From contig CM061919.1 in assembly GCA_031002005.1 (NCBI GenBank), forward strand, positions 177,117,121 through 177,181,120: a stretch of DNA of 64,000 nucleotides, given 5' to 3'. Below, piece after piece: positions 55,520 to 64,000 of the stretch (its first letter is position 1; each line of letters opens with the position of its first letter). Below the pieces are notes generated by a model. The model made no database searches, was not told the origin of the DNA, and saw nothing but the letters and a program-made list of their open reading frames with translations. This DNA comes from Vandiemenella viatica (Eukaryota > Arthropoda > Insecta > Orthoptera > Morabidae). Made by a program: the position numbers and the translations under genes.

Positions 55520-56574
55520 AAAATCACCACCTCTTTCCTTGTCCCACTACTACCACCGCAGTTTACGTATGTTCCCAGACGTTGCCGCGCAGTTTAAACA
55601 TTCCGCATGGTACACGTTCAAGGTGTTAAAAAATGTATTTAACGATGGTAAGCAGTGACTATTTGGTAAAACTTCGCAAATCTTTATATGAATTGTAAAA
55701 ATTTCTCTGACCATTAGCAGATGTTCTGCCCTCCTTTCATGGGGAATTCTCTCATAAGGTTTTCGCAGTTTCTCTACACTAAGTGTCGCAAACTGTTGCT
55801 TCAAATTATTGGTTCCAAGATCTATTTTCTGTCAAAATGACAAAATGGTTATGAAACGCATGCTACCCAGCGCCAGTTTTGTTAGACTGCTGAACAATGT
55901 ATGACACTTGGCGGTCGTCGCGCGAACCATTTGGACTAGAGTCGCTTGCTTCTCTGGGAGAGATGTCTGCCTCTGGTTATTTGAAACTCAGCCCCAAGGT
56001 ATTAGTATTTCATTCATGTACCTTTCACTGTTATAAATATATAACGATTTTAAATTAGCTCAACCTAGCGCAGACCTTAGCCAACGGTATTACGGTATGC
56101 GGGGCGTTTCATTTGGAGCTGTATAAGGAGCGTTGATTGGCCATCGGCGATACCCCTGCTTGCGCTCATAACTCCCCTCACAAACGTAACCAGAAATACG
56201 TAAACACCCAGCAGCCCCGCCGCGGAATTAGGTCATAGGAGAACTATCCGCTGTTGGAACAGGGACGGTGATGACTTGGTACGTTTAGCCATGGAGAGCC
56301 CCAGGTTGAAGACCCCGGCCTGTATATCGTTGCATAAATTCCGATGGACCACTGGAATAATTTTCCGTCAACAAGACTGCTAAGAATTAAATATCACGAA
56401 CGGTAATGGAAGTACAGTGAGATGAGCGAATTATCCTAGAACCAAATTATTGAAGGGAATGCATAGTTCTACTACTGCCCGATGCAACTTTAAGTCTTCA
56501 GGAAAAGAGCAAGATTAATCTGATGTAAAAGAAGATTAGTGACTTGGAAGAGAAGTGAGAAGATGCAACTTAGC
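55520..56574. other. Anonymous DNA
   Basis: No recognised gene. The minus frame at 55550-55804 (84 residues; KLRKPYERIPHERRAEHLL) has no domain I know. Confidence 0.4.
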
Positions 56575-56584
56575 AGTAGATTCT

Positions 56585-56818
56585 TTTTTATTGCTTCGGG
56601 CTTTACGCCTCGTTGAGATCACTAGTGGCGGGATGGGTTTGAGGACAAGAAACCGAAAGGAATTTGGCCATATCATTTTGTTGGAACCATCCCGGCATTC
56701 GTCCGGAGTGATTTCGGGAAATGAATTAAAACCGAAACCAGGATGATGGAAGGGGATTTTAAGCCGCATTCTCCAGAATACCACACCCAAGCGTTGCCGC
56801 TCACCCACCGGACTGGGT
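56585..56818 (-). mobile_element. SINE family 1 subfamily B, diverged
   Basis: An old copy: the T-run and 'gctttacgcctcgttgagat' at the 3' end, body still readable, box B damaged ('taaaatcccc' in place of 'ttcgaatcccc'). The imperfect duplication agtagattct (56575-56584) / agtagaatct (56819-56828) supports the boundaries. Confidence 0.88.
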
Positions 56819-56828
56819 AGTAGAATCT

Positions 56829-57670
56829 CTATGGGTAAAAAAAGCTTTACCAAATTTCAAAGACTTGTTTGCAAAAAAAGGGCAATGCTGATTGAAATGA
56901 GTTAGAATCCCCGTGTGTAGTGTAGAGAAACGTGTACTACGGACAGAACACATCAAGATTCAGGAATAGGAAGAGAAATTTTCCAATAGCTGCGACGTGT
57001 TTGCATAGAGGAATGAAAAAAGTGAAATGGATAAACACAACAAAAAATAACGAAATCTTGAGGAGAGAAGCACAAAAGAGTAATTATCTGCAAGCTGTGT
57101 TAAAAAAAGTAAACAAAACAACAAAAAACTAAATCTGCAAAATGAGTCTTGAGACTACATATTAATCCTATAGGTAACTCACTCTCAAGCCAAGATCAAC
57201 GCTTGAACTTTAGAATATGATGATTGTTATACTGACATAAGAATACTGAAGAATCTAAAAACTTATGTCGAAATGACAAAGGATCTCAAAGTTATTAGAA
57301 ACAGTAAAAGCAGGACTGGCTAGAAATAATATTGAGAGGATTGTAAATTGCTGTTTCGTTTAGTGTTCGAAATTCTTTAACTTTCTGACTTTCTTTCAAT
57401 GCACATTCAACCAATTCTATTCAGTTTGGGTAGCCTGATTCTGCTCATTGCGGCGAGAAGCAATGGCTTTGTAAGTATCAGTACCCTAGTTTGGAACGTT
57501 TAAGGTCTAGAAAAGTCATTTAATACTACCTGGCGTAGTACAAGTATTATGCAACAACCAGATATACAATTTTTTGGCCCGCGCCTATCCTAATCTTTAA
57601 ATTATTTTTAACAAAGATTTGTTTTCGGTATCGAGTTGGAACTTACAGTAACACCTTTTCACCCAAGTGA
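56829..57670. other. Anonymous AT-rich DNA
   Basis: No recognised gene or repeat. Confidence 0.4.
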
Positions 57671-57910
57671 ATGGTATTTCGTGGCTTCTGTTTAATTGTT
57701 GTATTATCTAAAATAGTAATTACGAGCGCATTTCGGTATGTAAGACAAAATGAATTAATATTGGCTGCAATAAAATATATAGTGGAAAACACCTTCTTTT
57801 CGTGTGATTGTTTAAATTTTTTTCGCTCATCTTATAACCTTCGAGGCCCTGATGAGCAATTGCAGCTCACAATAGACGAGTTGAAATCTGGTCTAATATT
57901 TCGGACCTAG
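57671..57910 (+). CDS. Unidentified 79-residue ORF with signal-peptide-like start
   Basis: The frame begins MVFRGFCLIVVLSKIVITSA, a hydrophobic stretch like a signal peptide, and continues with a mixed sequence containing SCDC. The ATG at 57671 is the first in frame. The overall look resembles the N-terminal exon of a secreted or receptor protein (insect ionotropic receptors begin in a similar way), but I recognise no firm motif, and the stop (TAG) follows without a splice donor at the edge. It may be a relic or chance. Confidence 0.2.
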   Translation: MVFRGFCLIVVLSKIVITSAFRYVRQNELILAAIKYIVENTFFSCDCLNFFRSSYNLRGPDEQLQLTIDELKSGLIFRT

Positions 57911-58379
57911 AAACGAGGTGCTTTTTTATTTTTTTTTAGTTACAACAAATGACTTTTATTACAGCCATTATTATTGATGGAAAGATCGAACATTGTGTGT
58001 GAGCGGTAACATTGGAGAAGACTTGAGTTCGGTCAACCAAATAAATAGGAAGTCTTTCCCTTTTTTAGTATCTCTGTATGCCTTGGTCGCTCCTGTCTGT
58101 CTTAGCTTTGGAATGAGACTTAGAATAGTCTAATCTTCTATATACAGTTCAGCTTAAGAAAGTAGCTTCAAATACTGCACGCTGTATTTCATGAGAGAGA
58201 CGGTCCAGGAGAAAAAGGTACCAACCAAATGTCCAGTCGATGCGAAAAAGCTAGTAAACCACCGATGTCTTTCAAACGGCATCATCTCAGATTGCCACAT
58301 CACAAATACAAGTTCTCTGAGACTAGCCACATTGCACATATGAATTTACACAGCCTACTCTAATATTATAAATGTAAAA
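57911..58379. other. Anonymous DNA
   Basis: Nothing recognised; T-run at about 57925-57938. Confidence 0.4.
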
Positions 58380-58740
58380 GTAACTATGTCCCCTTGTTAC
58401 GTTTTTACGACTAAACGGCTATCGATCTTGATGATTTTTTAGAACGAAATATTATGTATCATTGGGAGGGACTTTGGATACTTTTTATGGATGAATATCA
58501 TGTTTTGTCACGAAATTTTGGAAACTAACCGAACGGTAACAAACAGGAGGATAGAGTGTGGAAGTCTCTGTAATATTATATCAGTCGCTCAGGCTTTTAT
58601 TCTCGCAGTCAATTTGTGGGACAACTTTTACATAAGTTACAGCTTTCTATATCAAATTTTAGCAATAAGATTTTACTTGATAAGTCTATGCCTACAAAAT
58701 CGCCCGTAACAGCAGTCAAAGGTATTGTCAATTTTGCACA
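58380..58740 (+). repeat. Dispersed repeat Y, copy 2
   Basis: Opens with 'actctaatattataaatg' and 'acgactaaacggctatcgat', phrases common at one end of widespread insect repeats, and aligns from 58440 with 47815-48075. This copy reveals the 5' extension missing in copy 1. Non-coding; frames 58491-58709 and 58616-58798 are spurious. Confidence 0.65.
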
Positions 58741-60038
58741 CAAGGGGTATTCTCGAATAATATTTTTTAATCTGCCCAGCGTCCTCAGTCACGGTTAGAG
58801 TAAATTATCACCCTGATTTTTTTTTTATATTATTATCTTTTGTCAGGGTTCCGTACGCTCTAAATGAAATACGGATCCTATATGCAATCAACCACGTCCG
58901 TCAGTTAATTCTTAACTCTTCAACATAGAAATTTGTAGCTGTCCACCATCTTAGTTTTTGCAGCCCCAATTGAAATTATAGCATAATATTTTATTTTTTT
59001 TTAAAACATATTTTAAATGTGTACCAAACTAAAGGTGACTCTCACAATGTTTGAGATTTTCCTTCTATTCCATGATTTTTACGAGAGTTTGTCGAGTAAC
59101 CTTGAAAAATATCTAATTACGTCCTATATTTATTTTTTATTTTTTAAAAAAACTACTTAACTGAAAATTCTTTCAAAATTTGGAGTTAAATGAAGAGTTC
59201 CCGAAAGATTACCAAAAAAAAAAAACTGTACAGACCTTACTGGAGTTTATTGTTTTCGCAAAATAACTGAATGAGTGGTTTAACAAATCAATTCTTCAGT
59301 AGATATTTTTTCTACAAAGATATATGTCCATCCAGTAGAGAATTTCGTAAATTCATATGTCATGGAAATAATTTTTTGAGAAATTTTCGATAATTTTCTA
59401 AAACGAGATTAGTTCATTCACTATTTAAAGAGCACGATGTGACAACGATGGGATTCGTAAGTTTCATGATTCAAGGGTTGGCACCAAACTATTTGATCGC
59501 ACACTACAATTACTCATAGTTCCATATCAGTTGCTGTGGGCACTATGGCAACCAGCAATCCATCAGTCCTGCAGGCTGCAAGAAGAAGTGACAGAACAGT
59601 ACCGCAGGAAGGTAATTAATCGTGTGCCTACATGGTGCAATGCACTGGAGCGTTCAGATGTTACGACCAATCACTGGGCTGGAATCTCTGTCACACACGG
59701 GCACGAATGTTCTATAAAGAAGAAGAAATCTTTGAGGTTAATCTTTTAAATAGTTACAGTGTAAACTCTATCGATCCGCATTTACCCACCGGTTTCCTCC
59801 AATTTTACAAACAATTTTTCAACGTTTCTATATATATAGTAAGGAAGTCTTCCAGTGAGGCAATACAATGAATAACGTATTACTCACTTAAGAATTCATT
59901 GCATATCTGTGCTGTGCCAAGCAATTCATAGACATAGTATCGAAAATAAGTCGAAATGCAGATAGACAGGGATTGCGTGAAAGTGGGAGGAGAACGATGG
60001 AGTCTTACACAACCAGTAATTTTCACGGTGGAAAAAGA
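58741..60038. other. Anonymous AT-rich DNA
   Basis: No recognised gene. Several T- and A-runs. The frames 59531-59749 and 59632-59871 overlap in different registers and have no domain. Confidence 0.4.
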
Positions 60039-60731
60039 TGCTGATTCAGGGCCTCATTTAGGCATAGGCTACATAGGCTGTAGCCTAGGCGCCCGCACCA
60101 CATAGGCGTTCACACCACATGCAAAAAAGTGCAAAGAAAGTAACCTATTTCCGAAACAGTTTTAGCACCAAAAGTCCAGGAATGCTCGTGAAAACCGAAA
60201 CACTTACAGTTAAATCCTTTGAAGTATGGGTGAAATGTAAAATAACATTTCAGTAAACCTATAGCGAAAAGTAACAACTTTGCGGCTCAGCGATGAGGCC
60301 GTAAAACCCTTGTAACACAAGTTTGTAGTATACTGTGGTAGGGACGTGTGAATGTAGAATTGAAGTCACTGTCGTGCACCTGCAATACGAACTAAAATTC
60401 CCTTGCCTTCGTGTCAGGATGGTTAGATACGATAAATTCATTTCGTATACGATGTAAACAGCGAGTAGCGGTGGGAGGTCCAAGTTTTAATGTTTTCTTT
60501 GGAAGTAAATATTTAAATTAAAAAAAATTTCATTCGTTTATAATTGAAATAGGTGTTTTTAGAATTCAATATTAATTCTGTTTTTTAATTTGTTTTTATT
60601 TAATGAGTTGTTTTAAGTCGCTTTTTATTTATTCTAAAATGTTATTTTGCTTTCAGGAATCTCGATTGCTTGTTGTGGCGTGAGAATGTTCTGATTATTA
60701 GTGGAGTGCTTTCTAAAAACAGTTTAGTCGC

Positions 60732-60954
60732 ACCGAGGGCGGTGGTGTAACGGTTAGCGTTCTGACCTCGCACTCGGAAGGCGGTTCGAATCCCCTTCCG
60801 GGCATCCAGATTTGGGTTTTCCATGGTTTCCCCAAATCTCTCCAGGCAAATGCCGGGATGCTTCCTTCAAAATGTCATGGCCGAATTCCTTCCCATTCCT
60901 TGACCCCCATCCCTTCCCGTCTCTAAAGACCACGCTGTTAAAGAAAAAAAAAAA
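60732..60954 (+). mobile_element. SINE family 1 subfamily A
   Basis: Head 'caccgagggcggtggtgtaa', box B GGTTCGAATCC, the body and a short A-rich end. A 9-bp duplication, tttagtcgc, is at 60723-60731 and 60955-60963. The 3' end is cut inside the hairpin loop, so the return stem is missing. Confidence 0.93.
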
Positions 60955-61379
60955 TTTAGTCGCTGTCTTCCTGTTAACACGCATGTGTGAATAATCAATA
61001 TTGTGTTTTCAATTCTTTCACTATTGCGTGCTTTGGTGGTCTTAATCATCTTTTATCGTTTGTCTTAACATTTAGGCTTACTCTTGCATATTGTTATTAA
61101 GACTTTTGGGTTGATTATCCGCGGACTTTTGCTCAGGGTGTTTGGTTTGCAACAACACAAGAACAATATGCAGCATCTTACGCGTATATATCGATCATCA
61201 GTCGAAAAATTGAACTTGCGATCATCACTTGCTAACCTCGTTCATTTCAGTCTCGGAAATGATCCAGAAAGCAGGTTTCGAAATTCTGGTTCTTCAATAA
61301 GTTATCCTCAATATATTTTTACTATCATTACATTATCCAATATTTTGCAATAAAAGGTTTATTAATTAAATAATAAGTA

Positions 61380-61382
<3 letters not shown>

Positions 61383-61420
<38 letters not shown>
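61383..61420. repeat. (AT)n microsatellite
   Basis: About 19 uninterrupted AT units, directly abutting the mariner-type element, with a further TATATATATA on its other side (61994-62003). The element probably inserted into an AT repeat. Confidence 0.95.
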
Positions 61421-61423
<3 letters not shown>

Positions 61424-61993
61424 GGTGTTACAAAAAGGTACGGCCAAACTTTCAGGAAACATTCCTCACACACAAACAAAGAAAATATTTTATGTGGACA
61501 TGTGTCCGGAAACGCTTACTTTCCATGTTAGAGTTCATTTTAGTTTCGTTAGTATGTACTGTACTTCCTCGATTCACCGCCAGTTGGCCCAATTGCAGGA
61601 AGGTAATGTTGACGTCGGTGCTTGTGTTGACCCCGGTACCAAATGTAGAGACTCTTCGTGCTCGTATTGTGGACGGCTGTGATACAATACGCCATTCTCC
61701 AGGGTTGCATCAGCTCATCAGGGATTCCATGCGACGGAGGGTGGATGCATGTATCCTCGCTAACGGAGGACATTTTGAACATTTACTGTAACAAAGTGTT
61801 TGAAGTCACGCTGGTACGTTCTGTTGCTGTGTGTTTCCATTCCATGTTTAATGTGATTTGAAGAGAAGTAATAAAATGAGCTCTAACATGGAAAGTAAGC
61901 GTTTCCGGACACATGTACACATAACATATTTTCTTTGTTTGTGTGTGAGGAATGTTTCCTGAAAGTTTGGCCGTACCTTTTTGTAACATCCGG
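61421..61993 (+). mobile_element. Internally deleted mariner/Tc1-type element with ~120-bp inverted repeats
   Basis: 573 bp. The ends are CAGGGTGTTACAAAAAGGTA and, reverse-complemented right, CCGGATGTTACAAAAAGGTA; the identity runs for about 120 bases on each side with few changes. TA flanks on both sides. The centre holds only the C-terminal end of a transposase (61650-61791). Confidence 0.92.
61650..61791 (+). pseudogene. Transposase C-terminal remnant (mariner/Tc1 superfamily)
   Basis: The frame reads NVETLRARIVDGCDTIRHSP, then LIRDSMRRRVDACILANGGH and FEHLL before the stop. The pattern 'LR-RI--A---I-------------R---C--ANG-H-EHLL' is the C-terminal end of a DDE transposase of this superfamily. 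All catalytic acids lie in the deleted part. The frame merges upstream into the inverted repeat, which is not coding. Confidence 0.82.
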
Positions 61994-62072
61994 TATATAT
62001 ATAAGGGCGCGCACCACAGCTATAGCGTTGGGGCCGACAGTTCCCAAAGGGCCCACTCTATAAGTATAGCCT

Positions 62073-62302
62073 GACCGATAGTGGTGGTGTAACGCTTAGC
62101 GTTCTGGCCTCGCATTCGGTAGGACGGCGGTTCGAATCCCCGTCCGGGCATCCAGATTTGGGTTTTCCATGGTTTCCCCAAATCACTCCAGGCAAATGCC
62201 AGGATGCTTCCTTCAAAAGGCCATAGCCGAATTCCCCCCCATCCTTTCCCGTGTCTAAAGACCTCGCTGTTAAGAGTCGTTAAGCAGTTAAAAAAATAAA
62301 AG
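62073..62302 (+). mobile_element. SINE family 1 subfamily A
   Basis: Full length: head 'gaccgatagtggtggtgtaa', box B GGTTCGAATCC, body, and hairpin region with changes in both stem arms. An 11-bp duplication, aagtatagcct, is at 62062-62072 and 62303-62313. Confidence 0.95.
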
Positions 62303-62343
62303 AAGTATAGCCTAGGGGCATACAGATCCTAAATGCGGCCCTA

Positions 62344-62618
62344 CTGATTAGAGCTTGTATTGAAATTTTTGGTCTGAGAGTTTGATTTTAACATACTGTA
62401 TGGGCGTCCTATTCCTAAAAATTTTGCCTTTATTACAACTATTTATGATTTTTAAACCACATCATTTATAAGCATCAAGCGATTAAATTAATAAAGTTCA
62501 ACATATTTATTAGTCAATAGAATCTAGATGATTCACAATCAATACATTTATTGTTCCATGAAGTTCGTATAAATTGAATTAACAAAATAATCTTTAACTA
62601 CGTTTAATTGATTGGACG
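62344..62618. other. Anonymous AT-rich DNA
   Basis: Nothing recognised. Confidence 0.4.
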
Positions 62619-62626
62619 GCCTAAGG

Positions 62627-63020
62627 CAGGGGTGGCCAATCCAAATGATCTTGCGTGCCACTTTGGAAATGCATCACAACTACGCGGGCCGCAAATAAAA
62701 TTATATATCCCCATGTTAGATTTAGACCCACTATAGACATTTTTTGGAGTGAATCATAATGAGTTATTATTATTGTGTTTACTATTATTCTTACGCGTAA
62801 ATATAGATAATATTATAATAATGATACTAAACGCACATTTTAAAGAAATATGTAACAGTAAAAATGATATATAAAAAATATATAAATACAAATGAAATAA
62901 ATTTTGAAAATATGAATACACAAATAAAGTATTTTTTTAATACATTGGTTTTCACTACTTTCGCCATTATAAAATAAATATCGCGGGCCGGAAAAACATT
63001 GAAGGCGCATGCGGCCCGCG
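62627..63020. mobile_element. hAT-type MITE lacking its right terminal repeat
   Basis: Starts CAGGGGTGGCCAATCC, with 'gcgggccgcaaat' inside and 'gcgggccggaa', 'gcggcccgcg' near the right side, the layout of small hAT elements known in many animals. 8-bp flanks are gcctaagg (62619-62626) and gtctaagg (63021-63028), 7 of 8 matching, but the right terminal CCCCTG is absent, so the last few bases were lost. Confidence 0.82.
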
Positions 63021-63028
63021 GTCTAAGG

Positions 63029-64000
63029 TTTCAGTGGAAAGCGTTTATGGGACTGGGCGCTATACGCTGGTGGGGAACTATTGCAAATAGTCTTTCACTT
63101 ATCTGTGTAGATTTACCCCATTGTTCGGTGAATGATGCCATGATACCACTATGTGTCGTCACAAACACATCCAGGCTCCTCAGTCGGTTTCCGTCCCGAT
63201 AACCGTTAGGAATACAACGGAGCTCAGCATTGGAATGAAATCATACCTCCGCTTCCGAAAATTTTAATGTGGAGGCAGTGATGAATTTAGGGCTTTCTAT
63301 TTGAAGACATTAGTCTGAGTTTTATTGTAAAAATTATGAATTACTAGTCTTGTGCAATGTCCCTAAAAGAAAAATGTTGCAACACGAACCTCCGCGACTG
63401 GGTAAGCGCGTCGATGGATTGCGCCAGTTCAAAGAAGTTGTAAATAGAGGGACAGCCACCAAGCGTTGCTTTTTCATCACCAGTCTTCGTCGGTGATTGG
63501 ACGTTCGGTCCAGAGCAAAGTTTTAATTTTTGTGGTAGTATTGAGATTAGCGTGTGCATTTAGATATTTGCGGTAACCGTCTGTGTTACTCTTTTGTCAA
63601 GTTCAGGGAGTAAGTAAGTTTTCTGAGATTTTATTGTTGTTATTCATTGAGAGTGAGGGTTTTAATATAATCATTCCAGTTTTTTTTCGTCGAAGTTAAC
63701 GAGAGCTAAGTTTATATAAATGTGACCAGAGCGGGTCAGATTTAGGGAAGCAATAATGTACCAACGAAATTAATCCTTAGTCGACGCTTAGCGGTTGCGC
63801 AACTGTTAAAAAATTGCCTCGTCTATCCTATTGTTTATATTCTGTTTCAGTTTAGAAGTAGTGACTCAGCCATCAAGTAATGATTTTAAAATTTATAACT
63901 GTGCAACAGGTGTGCAAGAAATTGATAGGAACTTTAGTAATTGGTAATAGTAAATTTCCAATGTTGTGCAATATGTGTGATATTTAAAGAAGTAATCAGG
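63029..64000. other. Anonymous DNA to window end
   Basis: No recognised gene or repeat; the minus frame at 63344-63559 has no domain. Confidence 0.4.

Larger units (their letters stand above)
60047..62343. mobile_element. hAT-type element with three nested insertions
   Basis: The ends are CAGGGCCTCATTTAGGCATA and, reverse-complemented right, TAGGGCCGCATTTAGGATCT, followed inward on both sides by 'tagcctagg'. CTGATT adjoins both ends, though an exact 8-bp duplication is not clean (tgctgatt / ctgattag). Inside are two SINEs (60732-60954, 62073-62302) and a mariner-type element (61421-61993). No hAT transposase was recognised. Confidence 0.8.

Overview
The window looks like eukaryotic, repeat-rich nuclear DNA from an animal, most likely an insect with a large genome. 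The reasons are tRNA-derived SINEs, several non-LTR retrotransposon families, Tc1/mariner, hAT and PIF/Harbinger elements, many A/T and G/C homopolymer runs, and no convincing host exon. The insect assignment rests on the repeat families and is inference; a polyneopteran such as a cockroach, termite or stick insect would fit, but the species cannot be named from the sequence. I found no operon, CRISPR array, rRNA gene, genuine tRNA gene or intact protein-coding gene, and no undescribed functional system.

Layout. 1-10 kb: a LINE 3' end, a degenerate ~130-bp tandem array, two SINEs of a second family, two G/C-rich MITEs, one main-family SINE and a ~0.46-kb tandem duplication. 10-18 kb: a nearly complete but decayed endonuclease/reverse-transcriptase LINE (about 10630-13779), a decayed 1453-bp Tc1-like transposon (13837-15289) and several SINEs. 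18-30 kb: mostly anonymous AT-rich DNA with LINE fragments, a small retroposed insert and a second type of G/C-rich MITE. 30-43 kb: a Gypsy-like LTR remnant, a SINE split by a 5'-truncated RNase H LINE, G/C-rich MITEs (one nested in another) and a small hAT element. 43.9-47.2 kb: a stacked PIF/Harbinger locus holding a hAT element, an internally deleted inverted Harbinger relative, a 603-bp TTA-flanked MITE, and a SINE inside that MITE. 47-57 kb: LINE fragments, third-family SINEs (one split by a main-family SINE) and a CCAAT-rich near-perfect palindrome. 60.0-62.3 kb: a hAT element carrying two SINEs and a mariner-type element with ~120-bp inverted repeats, followed by another hAT element at 62.6-63.0 kb.

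How the parts relate. Target-site duplications allow insertion order to be read at many sites. The main SINE family (11 copies, two subfamilies) ends in a short hairpin whose stem appears to show compensatory change. A different SINE family shares its 3' tail with the RNase H LINE at 31852-32914, which suggests a LINE-SINE mobilisation pair. All coding regions recognised belong to mobile elements and carry frameshifts, stops or deletions. Two unidentified ORFs (21815-22186 minus; 57671-57910 plus) are the only possible host coding candidates, and both are weak.
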